Counted from the first letter of the stretch, positions 52,981 to 62,160 are shown. The stretch: 64,000 nucleotides of DNA from Spirochaetaceae bacterium 4572_59 (GCA_002084805.1 NBMC01000042.1:40678-104677); one strand, 5' to 3'. The notes: generated from the sequence alone by a model not told the origin. A program made the numbers and translations.

Positions 52981-53840
52981 ATAAGAAGTTTGCACTACTT
53001 TTTCCCGGTCAGGGGGCACAGTATCCCGGTATGGGAAAAGATCTTTGGGACCGTTATGACAGTGTTAAGTCTCTGTTTCAGAAAGCTTCTGATTCCTCCG
53101 GTAAAAATATGGAAAAATTGTTGTTTGAGGGATCTGAAGAGGATCTGAAGGCAACCGAAAACACACAAATTGCCATCACCCTGGTAAGCCTGTCTGTCCG
53201 TGCCTGCCTTCAGGAGGAGGGGTTGATCTCTTCTGCCGCTGCCGGTGTTAGTCTGGGAGAGTATTCCGCCATGGTGGATACGGGTATCCTGACTGAGGAA
53301 GATGTCTTTAAGCTTGTGGTTAAGCGGGGGGATATTATGGCTCGTGCCGGAAACAGGGTTGTCGAAACCATGGGGGAAGCCGGAATGGGCGCCGTTATAG
53401 GCTTGAATTTTGAACAGGTTAGTGAACTCGTGGCCGCAGCGGGCCGGGATGATGTTTTCGCCGCTAATAATAACAGTCCTGTTCAGGTAGTTGTTTCCGG
53501 TACGAAAGCCGGAGTAGAGGCCATTCAAGGGTCTTTAAAAGAAGCCGGAGCTATCAGTTTTAAAAATCCCGTAAAAGATTTTTATTCCAACGTTACAGGT
53601 TCTATTGTTAACACAGGGAAGGAAGTTCAGGAACTCTGCATACAGCAGATGGTAAGCCCCGTGCAGTGGCTTGTTATTGAAAATAATATCGGAGCTTCCG
53701 GTATGGATATAATAATTGAAGCCGGACCGGGTTCTGTTCTGACCGGTCTATGGAAAAAATCCGGAATGGACCAGAATTGCTGGACCTGCGGAAAAGCGGA
53801 AGATATCGACAGCCTTCTGAATTCACTGAGAGGAGAATAG
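52974..53840 (+). CDS. fabD: Malonyl-CoA:ACP transacylase lacking the catalytic histidine block
   Basis: Loads malonyl groups onto ACP. The PGQGAQ start, nucleophile Ser in GVSLGEYSAM near residue 93, and the NSPVQVVVSG segment are clear. After SLKEAGA the normal about 30 residues with the (S/P)xHxxLM-type motif and catalytic His (His201 in E. coli numbering) are missing; the frame continues with ISFKNPVKDFYSNVTG, in frame, at about 53552. Length is 288 against about 310. The C-terminal QWLVIENNI and EAGPGSVLTGL segments are present. If the sequence is correct the enzyme should be inactive, which is odd for an essential step. Confidence 0.9.
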   Translation: MVNKKFALLFPGQGAQYPGMGKDLWDRYDSVKSLFQKASDSSGKNMEKLLFEGSEEDLKATENTQIAITLVSLSVRACLQEEGLISSAAAGVSLGEYSAMVDTGILTEEDVFKLVVKRGDIMARAGNRVVETMGEAGMGAVIGLNFEQVSELVAAAGRDDVFAANNNSPVQVVVSGTKAGVEAIQGSLKEAGAISFKNPVKDFYSNVTGSIVNTGKEVQELCIQQMVSPVQWLVIENNIGASGMDIIIEAGPGSVLTGLWKKSGMDQNCWTCGKAEDIDSLLNSLRGE

Positions 53841-53842
53841 AT

Positions 53843-54574
53843 ATGGAAAATCAGAGAGTCCTTGTTACCGGGGGATCCCGGGGAATCGGTAAAGAGATTG
53901 TATGTGCCTTTCTTGAACAGGGTGCTGAAGTGCATTTTATAAGTACCAGTGCCAGTTCTCATCTTGATGAACTGGAGAAGCTGGCCTCTCAAAACAGTAC
54001 GACTGTCAGCTGGCATCAGGGTAATGTTGCAGATGAAGAACAGATGAAAGCCATCGTGGAACCTCTGGCTAAAGAGGGACTGGATGTTGTTGTGAATAAT
54101 GCCGGAATCACAAGGGATGGTCTGATTTTCAGAATGTCTAAAGAGAACTGGGATCAGGTCCTACAGGTGAATCTGACCAGTGCGTTCCTTGTTTCCAAGA
54201 TTGCTGCTGCTCAAATGATCCGGAAAAGGACAGGATGTATCATCAATATGTCCAGTGTCGTGGGTATCATGGGTAATGCGGGTCAGACCAACTATGCCGC
54301 TTCCAAGGCTGGATTGATAGGATTTACCAAGAGTCTTGCCAAAGAGGTCGCATCCCGCAGTGTGAGGGTTAATGCCATTGCACCCGGATTTATTGAGTCG
54401 GATATGACTAATGAACTGGGTGATAAAATTATGGATGAGATGAAAAAACAGATTCCCATGGGCCGGACAGGTAAGGCAAGGGAAGTGGCTGAAGCTGTTC
54501 TCTTTCTGGCTTCTGACAAGTCTTCCTATATTACGGGTCAGGTGTTGCAGGTAGACGGTGGCATGGTTATGTAA
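53843..54574 (+). CDS. fabG: 3-oxoacyl-ACP reductase (FabG)
   Basis: NADPH-dependent SDR enzyme of FASII. Cofactor loop TGGSRGIG at residues 9-16, NNAG near 87, catalytic Ser in MSSVVG near 137, and YAASK (Tyr/Lys) near 150-154 are all intact. 243 residues, full length. It follows fabD by 2 nt. Confidence 0.95.
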   Translation: MENQRVLVTGGSRGIGKEIVCAFLEQGAEVHFISTSASSHLDELEKLASQNSTTVSWHQGNVADEEQMKAIVEPLAKEGLDVVVNNAGITRDGLIFRMSKENWDQVLQVNLTSAFLVSKIAAAQMIRKRTGCIINMSSVVGIMGNAGQTNYAASKAGLIGFTKSLAKEVASRSVRVNAIAPGFIESDMTNELGDKIMDEMKKQIPMGRTGKAREVAEAVLFLASDKSSYITGQVLQVDGGMVM

Positions 54575-54601
54575 GAGCACCTATCATCTAGATCCTGCGT
54601 T

Positions 54602-54659
54602 AGCAAGCGTTCAGAGATGCTCATGTACAAAAGTACACTCTGCTCTCTGTTCCCTTGCT
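54602..54659 (+). repeat. Imperfect 27-bp inverted repeat between fabG and fabF
   Basis: Arms 54602-54628 and 54633-54659 pair around an AAAA loop (outer AGCAAG/CTTGCT, middle CAGAGA/TCTCTG, inner GTAC). The 13-mer AAAAGTACACTCT occurs at 54629-54641 and again at 54709-54721. This 165-bp spacer occupies the place where acpP usually lies, and no ACP frame is present. It has the look of a small dispersed repetitive hairpin (REP/ERIC/MITE-like), but I saw no second copy in the window. Confidence 0.6.
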
Positions 54660-54739
54660 GCCTTGGCTCTGAAGGATATTCGCATTTACAGATTTTTAGT
54701 TAGTTTTGAAAAGTACACTCTTAAGGAGAGATTTTAGAT

Positions 54740-55981
54740 ATGGCACGTAGAGTCGTTGTTACAGGTTTGGGAACAGTAAGCCCTGTTGGAAATGATATAA
54801 AAGAGTTCTGGGAGGGGCTGAAGGCCGGTAAAAACGGCATCGGTCCGATTAGCAAGTTTGATACCACTGATTTCCCTGCAAAGATAGCAGGAGAGATTAA
54901 GAATTTTGATCCATCTATCCGCATGGAAAAGAAAGAAGCCCGGAAGATGGCTGATTTTACTAAATATGCCGTATATGCCGCAATAGAAGCTTTTGAGGAT
55001 GCCAAGCTGGAAGAGGGGAACTTTGATCCCTACAGAACCGGCGTTGTCCTTGGTAATGGAATCGGAGGGTTTGAAGTTATTGAAGAAGGTCTTTCCCGTC
55101 TGACAGCAAGGGGACCTGCGGGAGTTCCTCCCATGTCAGTTCCTAAAATGATCAATAACGAAGCAGCCGCCAATGTGTCCATAAAATTGGGACTGCATGG
55201 TCCCAGTTCTATTGTCTCTACGGCCTGTGCCAGTTCTACCGATGCATTGGGGCAGGCTGCCATGATGATTCGTTCAGGTATGACAGATTGTATGGTCAGC
55301 GGTGGGACCGAAGCTTCTATCACTCCCTTTGGAATTGCAGGATTTTGTAAGATACAGGCTCTGTCCACCAGAAATGACTCTCCTGAAACTGCCAGCCGTC
55401 CCTTCGATAAAGACCGTGATGGTTTTATCATGGGTGAGGGTGCTGGAATCCTGGTTCTGGAAGAGCTGGAACATGCTAAAAAACGTGGTGCTCATATCTA
55501 TGCTGAGTTTGCTGGATACGGTGCCACTTGTGATGCTGGTCATCTGACTGCTCCCGATCCTGAAGGTGCCGGTGCAGCTCGTTCTATGATGCTTGCACTG
55601 GAAAACGCCAATCTCAAAGCGGAAGATATTGACTACATCAACGCCCACGGAACATCCACTCCTACAAATGATCCTGTAGAGACCAAAGCCATCAAAACAG
55701 CTTTTGGGGATCATGCCTATAAACTGAAGGTCTCATCTACAAAATCCATGACAGCCCATATGGTTGGTGCTGCCGGAGCTGTCGAAGCCATTGTCTGTGT
55801 TCTGGCCATTCAGGATCAGTTTATGCCCGGTACGATGAATCTGCGTAATCCCGAAGCGGGATGTGATCTGGACTATCTGGCAGGAGCCGGACAGATAGGA
55901 AAAGTCAGAGCGGCCCTCAGTGATTCACTGGGATTCGGTGGTCATAACGCGACCATTATTTTTAAGAAATACGAGGATTAG
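54740..55981 (+). CDS. fabF: 3-oxoacyl-ACP synthase II (FabF)
   Basis: Chain-elongating condensing enzyme. The Cys-His-His triad is intact: TACASS near residue 161, NAHGTST near 301 and the lysine/histidine motif KSMTAHMVG near 335-340. GFGGHNA-type ending is present. 413 residues, full length. AAGGAGAG precedes ATG. Confidence 0.95.
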   Translation: MARRVVVTGLGTVSPVGNDIKEFWEGLKAGKNGIGPISKFDTTDFPAKIAGEIKNFDPSIRMEKKEARKMADFTKYAVYAAIEAFEDAKLEEGNFDPYRTGVVLGNGIGGFEVIEEGLSRLTARGPAGVPPMSVPKMINNEAAANVSIKLGLHGPSSIVSTACASSTDALGQAAMMIRSGMTDCMVSGGTEASITPFGIAGFCKIQALSTRNDSPETASRPFDKDRDGFIMGEGAGILVLEELEHAKKRGAHIYAEFAGYGATCDAGHLTAPDPEGAGAARSMMLALENANLKAEDIDYINAHGTSTPTNDPVETKAIKTAFGDHAYKLKVSSTKSMTAHMVGAAGAVEAIVCVLAIQDQFMPGTMNLRNPEAGCDLDYLAGAGQIGKVRAALSDSLGFGGHNATIIFKKYED

Positions 55982-55986
55982 AAAAT

Positions 55987-56409
55987 ATGTCAGAGATCGA
56001 GTCACTGCTTCCCCATAGAAAACCATTTTTGTTTGTTGATCGTCTGGAAGATCTAACAGAATCTGCTGTAACAGGATACCGTAAATTTACGGATGAGGAT
56101 TTTTTTTTTAAGGGACACTTTCCTGAATATCCCGTAGTTCCCGGTGTTATCCTTGTTGAATCCATGGCTCAGGCCGGCGGTGCCGGTTTGGTTAAGAGAC
56201 AGGGTGGAAACAATGCCCTTTTCTTTCTGGCATCTATCGAGAAAGCAAAATTCAGACGGCAGGTTGTTCCGGGGGATGAAGTCCGCATGGAAGTCGTGAA
56301 CGAACGGGTTTCCGGTATGATGATCAAGCAGAAAGGCAAAGCCTTTGTTGGTGATGAACTGGCCTGTGAAGCATCCTGGCTATGTATTATGAAGAAAAAT
56401 GAGGATTAA
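55987..56409 (+). CDS. fabZ: 3-hydroxyacyl-ACP dehydratase (FabZ)
   Basis: Hot-dog-fold dehydratase of FASII. PHRKPFLFVDR at the start, catalytic His in KGHFPEYP near 43 and Glu in LVESMAQAG near 57 are present. 140 residues, normal. 5 nt after fabF. Confidence 0.94.
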   Translation: MSEIESLLPHRKPFLFVDRLEDLTESAVTGYRKFTDEDFFFKGHFPEYPVVPGVILVESMAQAGGAGLVKRQGGNNALFFLASIEKAKFRRQVVPGDEVRMEVVNERVSGMMIKQKGKAFVGDELACEASWLCIMKKNED

Positions 56410-56411
56410 GA

Positions 56412-57599
56412 ATGGTTATTACACCGAAAATCATAAACAATATATGTTTGACCACACATCCTGACGGTTGTGAGAAAGAGGTTGAGAACCAGATAAACTG
56501 GGTTAAATCCTGTGAAAAGGTCTCTATGCCCAAGAGAGTTCTGGTGGTAGGTTGTTCTACCGGTTTTGGACTTGCCTCCAGAATCACAGCTACCTTTGCG
56601 GGTGCTGCGGAAACCTTGGGAGTCTCTTTTGAGAAGCCCCAGTCCGCAAAAAGAACCGGAACTCCCGGCTGGTACAATAATCGTACTTTTGATAAAGTCT
56701 CAGCCCGGGATGGCATAAAGTCCCATACTCTGGATGGCGATGCTTTTTCTGATGAGATTAAAGAACAGGCTATTGAGTGGATTAAAGAGAACTGGGGACA
56801 GGTGGATCTGGTCGTTTACAGCCTGGCCTCTCCGGTTCGTGTTGATCCTGAGACGGGCGTTCTCTATAAGTCTGTCATTAAACCTATGAACGCCCCTTTT
56901 ACAGCACTCACTGCAGATTACATGAAAAAAACTGTCAGTGAAGTGACAATTGATCCTGCTGATGAAAGTGAAATTGAACCTACTGTAAAAGTTATGGGTG
57001 GCGAAGACTGGATTCGCTGGCTAAGTCAGTTAAAGGATGCTGGAGCTCTGGCTGAAAACTGTAGAACCGTCGCCTACTCCTATATCGGTCCCGAAGTTAC
57101 CTATCCGGTCTACAGAGAAGGGACTATCGGAAAAGCGAAAGAGCATCTGGAAAACAGTTCGACTGTTCTGAATAATATGCTGAAAGATCTGAATGGGCAG
57201 GCTTTTGTTTCTGTTAATAAAGCCCTGGTAACACGCTCCAGTGCTGTTATCCCTGTGGTTCCTCTGTATATTGCCATTTTGTTCCGAATCATGAAGGAAA
57301 AGGGCATTCATGAAGGCTGTATCGAGCAGATGTATCGTCTGTTTTCTGACCGCCTGTATAAGGGTGATGCTGTTCCTGTTGATGACAAAGGCAGGATCCG
57401 TGTGGATGATCTGGAAATGAGAGCGGATGTACAAGAAGCCGTTTCTGATCTCTGGGATCAGGTTACATCAGAGAATATATCCGAACTATCGGATATTGAA
57501 GGTTTCCGTGTGGATTATCTTAAGCTGCATGGATTTGCCATAGATGGAATTGATTACGAGAAGGAGGTGGATCTCACAGCCAATTTAAATCAGGAGTAA
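56412..57599 (+). CDS. fabV: Enoyl-ACP/CoA reductase FabV
   Basis: NADH-dependent trans-2-enoyl reductase of the FabV/TER type, replacing FabI in FASII. VVGCSTGFGLASRI near residue 45 is the cofactor loop, GTPGWYN near 80, VYSLASPVR near 136, and the catalytic Tyr...Lys region YIGPEVTYPVYREGTIGKAKEHLE near 218-242. 395 residues, full length. Last structural gene of the operon; a terminator follows at 57674-57709. Confidence 0.95.
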   Translation: MVITPKIINNICLTTHPDGCEKEVENQINWVKSCEKVSMPKRVLVVGCSTGFGLASRITATFAGAAETLGVSFEKPQSAKRTGTPGWYNNRTFDKVSARDGIKSHTLDGDAFSDEIKEQAIEWIKENWGQVDLVVYSLASPVRVDPETGVLYKSVIKPMNAPFTALTADYMKKTVSEVTIDPADESEIEPTVKVMGGEDWIRWLSQLKDAGALAENCRTVAYSYIGPEVTYPVYREGTIGKAKEHLENSSTVLNNMLKDLNGQAFVSVNKALVTRSSAVIPVVPLYIAILFRIMKEKGIHEGCIEQMYRLFSDRLYKGDAVPVDDKGRIRVDDLEMRADVQEAVSDLWDQVTSENISELSDIEGFRVDYLKLHGFAIDGIDYEKEVDLTANLNQE

Positions 57600-57673
57600 T
57601 CCTGAAGAACGCAGTTGTTAATTGACACAAGTAACCGGCCTACGTTGTGGGAACGGTACCTTTGAGAAATCAC

Positions 57674-57709
57674 AAAAAGGCTGCTCCGGAAAGGGTCAGC
57701 CTTTTTTTT
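57674..57709 (+). terminator. Rho-independent terminator after fabV
   Basis: AAAAGGCTG (57675-57683) pairs with CAGCCTTTT (57697-57705), followed by more Ts. Ends the fab operon before the TetR gene. Confidence 0.9.
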
Positions 57710-57718
57710 GAGAACCCG

Positions 57719-57747
57719 TTGGTAATTGAGCGGGACATGAGTATAAT
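57719..57747 (+). promoter_or_regulatory. Promoter of the TetR gene, leaderless arrangement
   Basis: TTGGTA (57719-57724), 17 bp, perfect TATAAT (57742-57747), then 8 nt to ATG 57756. The upstream bases are all A and T, with no Shine-Dalgarno. Confidence 0.6.
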
Positions 57748-57755
57748 AAAAAAAT

Positions 57756-58349
57756 ATGCCCAAAATCATTGATCATAAAAAAAGAAAACAGGAAATTCTC
57801 AAGAGAGCATTCGTCATCTTTGCTCAGAAAGGATATCAGGATACCAATCTATCCTATATTGCCGATCGTTGCGGTATCTCCCGCCCGACACTTTATCTCT
57901 ATTTTAAGGATAAGGAAGAGATCTTTTACTTTGCGGTAAAGGAAATGACCCATAATATGTTCCGCCAGTATAAAGGCCTCTATGATGATGAGTCTCTTTC
58001 GGATTTGGAGAAATTGAAATATATCTGTTCGGATATAATTAAAATTTCCTACCGACAGAAAGATTTTTATTATTGCCTGGCGGATTTCCTCTTTCAGATG
58101 AGAAGACAGGGGAAGGATTACTCCCGAAACATTCAAAAAAGAACTGTCGGATTGACCTTCCTTCTTTTCAGAATTCTGCGTAGGGGGGGGCAATCAGGAG
58201 AATTCCATTCCATGGAGCCCAAGGAAACTGCATCCCAGATGTTCAATATGCTCCAGGCATTTGCTTTTGAAATTGCTCTGATTGAAACCTTCCGGCCCGA
58301 ACCGGCCATAGAAGCCACTTGTGCCTACCTGGACAGTCTAAAAGCCTGA
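57756..58349 (+). CDS. TetR/AcrR-family regulator
   Basis: 197-residue repressor. The N-terminal HTH has the classic pattern AFVIFAQKGYQDTNLSYIADRCGISRPTLYLYFKDKEEIF (residues 17-55). The C-terminal ligand domain is not assignable. Directly after the fab operon, so control of fatty acid synthesis by an acyl signal is a reasonable guess. Own promoter (above). Confidence 0.88.
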   Translation: MPKIIDHKKRKQEILKRAFVIFAQKGYQDTNLSYIADRCGISRPTLYLYFKDKEEIFYFAVKEMTHNMFRQYKGLYDDESLSDLEKLKYICSDIIKISYRQKDFYYCLADFLFQMRRQGKDYSRNIQKRTVGLTFLLFRILRRGGQSGEFHSMEPKETASQMFNMLQAFAFEIALIETFRPEPAIEATCAYLDSLKA

Positions 58350-58353
58350 GCCC

Positions 58354-59055
58354 CTACTCTTTTCCTAACAGAATCTCCTGAAGTTCCCCAAAAGATCTGA
58401 CTTCCAGATCCGCCTTCCAGGGGGACTCGTTTATCCAGCCTCCGGGATTGTACCAGCAGGTACTGATACCGGCATTGATGCCACCCGCAATATCAGAGGT
58501 CAGGCTATCTCCAATTATCAGTACCTTCTTATTTAGCTCAATCTGAAGATCTTCCGCACTGTGTTTGAATATTTCTGCCGAAGGTTTGGCACTGCCGACC
58601 TTCTCAGAGATTACAATACTCTTAAAGTAATCCTGAATTTCCGGGCGGTCAAAACGGGCCTCCTGTACAATCGTCAGTCCATTGCTTATCAGGCCCATTG
58701 TATAGTGGGGGGCAAGAGCTTTGATAAGTGAAGGGGCTCCCGCTAGAAAGTGGGATTCCTTTCCCAGTTTATAAAGATAATAATCTGACAGTTCCTGTGG
58801 ATCTCGGGAAACTCCCAGTTCAAGTGCAAAGCGCCTGAAGCGTTCTGTCTTAAGCCCCGCCGGGCTGATCGTCCCCTCTTCCAGTTCAATCCACAGGGAA
58901 CTGTTTATTTTGTGATAGATCTGCCGGAATTCCTCTGATTCAAGACGGCTCTGCATATAAACTCTGGTATGTTCCAGGGCATTTTTTTCAGAACGTTTAA
59001 AATTCAGCAGGGTTCCGTCCGCATCGAATAACAGGGTATGGTAAGTTAAATTCAT
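58354..59055 (-). CDS. HAD-family hydrolase, YjjG type
   Basis: 233 residues from ATG 59055 (AGGAG at 7 nt). Motif I FDADGTLLNF near residue 9, motif II SNG near 108, motif III GSAKPSAEIF near 140 and motif IV IIGDSLTSDIAGG near 168 match YjjG-like pyrimidine nucleotidases, which remove damaged or excess nucleotides. Convergent with the TetR gene. A terminator separates it from the upstream purine permease. Confidence 0.88.
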   Translation of the reverse strand: MNLTYHTLLFDADGTLLNFKRSEKNALEHTRVYMQSRLESEEFRQIYHKINSSLWIELEEGTISPAGLKTERFRRFALELGVSRDPQELSDYYLYKLGKESHFLAGAPSLIKALAPHYTMGLISNGLTIVQEARFDRPEIQDYFKSIVISEKVGSAKPSAEIFKHSAEDLQIELNKKVLIIGDSLTSDIAGGINAGISTCWYNPGGWINESPWKADLEVRSFGELQEILLGKE

Positions 59056-59089
59056 CTTTACTCCTTGGACGTGTACTCGGGGGACTAAC

Positions 59090-59121
59090 AAAAAAGGCCG
59101 GCTACGAAATGTAACCGGCCT
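59090..59121 (-). terminator. Rho-independent terminator of the purine permease gene
   Basis: On the minus strand AGGCCGGTTAC pairs with GTAGCCGGCCT around ATTTC and runs into TTTTTTG. Placed just after the permease stop. Confidence 0.9.
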
Positions 59122-59144
59122 CGTAATCCTAAAACAGAATTATA

Positions 59145-60428
59145 TCAGACAAAGAACTTCAAGACAAATATTGCTGCAATGATATAGGTAAGGACAGGCA
59201 CATCTTTAGCTTTTCCTGTAAAGAGTTTCAGTAGTACATATGAGATAATACCGAAAACGATACCTTCTGAAATACTGTATGCCAGAGGCATCATGATGAT
59301 GGTCAGGAAAGCAGGGAGTCCCTCTGTAATGTTATTGAACTCAATATCTTTTACCGGGCTGATCATAAACAGACCAACCACAATCAGAGCCGGCGCTGTT
59401 GCAGCACTGGGGATCATTATAAAGAGGGGAGAGAGAAACAGAGCCAGGAAAAACATAACGGCAGTTGTCAGAGCGGTTAAACCGGTTCTACCACCTTCTT
59501 CCACACCGGCAGCACTCTCAACATAAGTTGTTACTGTACTGGTTCCCAGGCAGGCACCGACGGTTGTACCGATAGCATCTGCCATAAGAGCCTGTTTTAC
59601 CCGGGGAACTTTTCCATCTTTGTCTATAAGGCCTGCTTTGGTAGAGACACCAATCAGGGTTCCCACAGTATCAAACATATCAACCATAAGGAATGTAAAA
59701 AGAACAATAAGCATATCCAGGCTGAACATCTGTGAAAAGTCGAATTTAAAAAGGATGGGAGCAAGAGAGGGAGGAGCCCAGGATCCGGAGGGTGCCTGTG
59801 TCAGTCCCAAAGGAAATCCGATCAGGGTTGAAGCTATAATTCCGATCAGCAGGGCACCTTTTACTCTGAATGCCAGAAGAACACCTGTAATAATCAGACC
59901 GACCAGGGCGAGAAGAGCGGCAGGATTGGTAATACTTCCCAGTCCTAACAGGGTGGCATCATTGTTAACGATGACCTGAGCATTCTGAAGCCCGATAAAG
60001 GCGATAAAAAGACCGATACCAACAGAAATAGCTTTCTTTATATTCTTGGGGATACAGTCGATAATAGCTTCACGAACATTCAGGAACGTGAGAATTATGA
60101 AAATAATACCTTCCAAGAATACGGCTGTAAGAGCGAATTCCCAGGAATATCCCATTCCAAGACAAACTGTATATGCAAAAAAAGCATTCAGTCCCATACC
60201 GGGAGCAAGGGCAAAGGGCAGTTTAGCGACTAACGCCATTACCAGGGTGGCAACAAATGATGCCAGTGCTGTTGCTGTGAATACTGCGCCGAAATCCATT
60301 CCGCAATCACTTAGAATAAGGGGATTGACGATCAGTATATAGGCCATTGTCAGGAAGGTTGTAATACCAGCAATGATTTCTGTTTTGACGTCAGTACCGT
60401 TCTCCTTCAGTTTGAAAAACTTCTCCAT
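59145..60428 (-). CDS. NCS2-type purine permease (AzgA/PbuG-like)
   Basis: Inner-membrane proton symporter for adenine, guanine or hypoxanthine; 427 residues, about 13 helices. Diagnostic segments: TEIIAGITTFLTMAYILIVNP near 15-36, ALAPGMGLNAFFAYTV near 73, FTFLMVDMFDTVGTLIGV near 238 and TSTVTTYVESAAGVEEGGRTGLTA near 292. Divergent from adenine deaminase, so uptake and deamination of adenine are likely regulated from the shared 129-bp gap. AAGGAGAT precedes ATG. No purine riboswitch seen. Confidence 0.93.
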   Translation of the reverse strand: MEKFFKLKENGTDVKTEIIAGITTFLTMAYILIVNPLILSDCGMDFGAVFTATALASFVATLVMALVAKLPFALAPGMGLNAFFAYTVCLGMGYSWEFALTAVFLEGIIFIILTFLNVREAIIDCIPKNIKKAISVGIGLFIAFIGLQNAQVIVNNDATLLGLGSITNPAALLALVGLIITGVLLAFRVKGALLIGIIASTLIGFPLGLTQAPSGSWAPPSLAPILFKFDFSQMFSLDMLIVLFTFLMVDMFDTVGTLIGVSTKAGLIDKDGKVPRVKQALMADAIGTTVGACLGTSTVTTYVESAAGVEEGGRTGLTALTTAVMFFLALFLSPLFIMIPSAATAPALIVVGLFMISPVKDIEFNNITEGLPAFLTIIMMPLAYSISEGIVFGIISYVLLKLFTGKAKDVPVLTYIIAAIFVLKFFV

Positions 60429-60459
60429 TAATATCTCCTTGTGTGTTTATGATCTTCTG

Positions 60460-60489
60460 CTATTATAGAACCTGTTTGACTGATCAAGC
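60460..60489 (-). promoter_or_regulatory. Promoter of the purine permease gene
   Basis: On the minus strand: TTGCTT (60484-60489), 18 bp, perfect TATAAT (60460-60465), giving a leader of about 25-30 nt with a good Shine-Dalgarno. This gene therefore has an ordinary leader, unlike several others in the window. Confidence 0.6.
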
Positions 60490-60557
60490 AATCAAATTCA
60501 GAAAAAAGAGGGATTCCTCTCTAGTGTATGATATATTCAAATAGAGGTGTGTGTTAT

Positions 60558-62097
60558 ATGAAGCTTAAACAATTTATTGATGCCGCTGCTGGCAGAAAAA
60601 AAGCAGATGTTGTATTCCGCAATGGAAAAATCATAAATGTTTTTACGGGGGAAGTTCTGGAAAATAGTCTGGCCCTGAAGGATGGCAGGATTCTGGGTTA
60701 CGGAGCCTATGAAGGAGAGAGGGAGATAGACTTGAACGGGGCCTATATTGCGCCGGGATTTATCGATGCCCATGTGCATCTGGAATCCTCCTTGACAACC
60801 CCTGAGAATTTTGCTTCTCTGGTTGTTCCCCGTGGAACCACTACCGTTATTGCTGACCCTCATGAGATTGCCAATGTCTGTGGGCTGGATGGTATTCGTT
60901 ATATGATCGAGGCTACAGAAAACCTCCCGCTGGACTGTCATTTTATGCTTCCCTCCTGTGTCCCTGCCACATCATTTGAAAATTCAGGTGCTATTCTTGA
61001 GGCGGAGGATCTGGCAGAACTTATTGATAAAGAGAGGGTTCTTGGTCTTGGTGAAATGATGGATTACCCCTCTGTTATAAATGCGGCGGAGCCTGTTCTG
61101 AAAAAACTACGTCTGGCCAGGGATCGAGATATGCCTATTGATGGTCATTCTCCCATGGTGGAGAGAAAAGAGCTGAACGCCTACTGCGGTGCCGGTGTGA
61201 AAACCGATCACGAGTGTTCCACCCCTGAAGAAATGAGAGCCCGACTGAGACGAGGTATGTATGTGCTTATCAGGGAAGGATCTGCCGCCCGTAACCTGGC
61301 CGGTCTTATAAGCGGTATTACTGCCGCAAATATCCGTCATTGTGCATTTTGTACGGATGACAAGCAGCCTGAAGATATCCTGAAAGACGGTCATATCAGT
61401 CACAATATACGGGAGTCTGTTAAGCTGGGATTGGACCCTGTCTGGGCCATTCAGATGGCAACTCTCAATGCCGCAGAGTGTTACAAACTGAAAGGTAAGG
61501 GGGCTATTGCTCCCGGATATGACGCAGACCTGGTAATCCTTGAAGATTTGAAGAATTTTAAAGTTCTGGAAGTGTATAAATCTGGAATCTTGGTTGCCCG
61601 GGATGGTAAAGATCTAACGAAAAGAGAGCAGAATCCCGGTCTTGCCGTCAGGGATACTGTTAAAATCAGGACAATTAAGCCCGAGGATTTTGTGCTGTCT
61701 CTTGAAAGTGATGTGGTAAGGGTTATCCGCATTCAACCCCATTCTCTTGTGACGGAAAATGTCGTTAGAAAAGTAGAGAGGGATGGTGATGGCAATTTCA
61801 CAAGAAACCCCAATCTTGATATTCTGAAGATGGCCGTTGTGGAACGGCATAGCGGAAACAGTCATATAGGTATGGGGCTGGTTGAAAACTACAGGTTGAA
61901 AGGGGGCGCCGTTGCGTGTCATTCTTCATGGAATGCTGGAGACCGCACTGTCCAAACTGAAAATCAACCCTGATCTGGATCCTTTTATGACACTGGCTTT
62001 TATGGCATTGCCGGTTATTCCTGAATTGAAACTGACTGATGAGGGGCTTTTTGATGTCATGCAGTTCAAGTTTGTGGATCTTTGTATCACAGAGTAA
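60558..62097 (+). pseudogene. ade: Adenine deaminase, frameshifted by an internal deletion
   Basis: Adenine to hypoxanthine amidohydrolase. From ATG 60558 (GAGGTG site) the first frame has the metal motifs DAHVHLESS near residue 68, DPHEIANVCG near 102, DGHSP and HECST near 195-220, and TDDKQPEDIL near 275. After [12 protein letters not shown] it leaves the family pattern and stops at 61971-61973. The true C-terminus ([17 protein letters not shown]...[11 protein letters not shown]) is in another frame up to TAA at 62095-62097. About 80-90 residues that normally lie between, with SHDSHN and PLPIAG-type motifs, are absent. So one deletion (about 61911-61930) broke the frame. It probably makes no full enzyme unless the sequence is in error. 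Confidence 0.85.
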
Positions 62098-62160
62098 ATC
62101 CCAGCAGGGTTCATAAGGATTCTGGATAGTGTGGAGACTCTGGTGAATTCGGAGTGATAA

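Noticed and set aside
60429..60557. Possible purine riboswitch between permease and adenine deaminase.
   Set aside because: No three-way junction pattern; a plain promoter lies close to the permease start.
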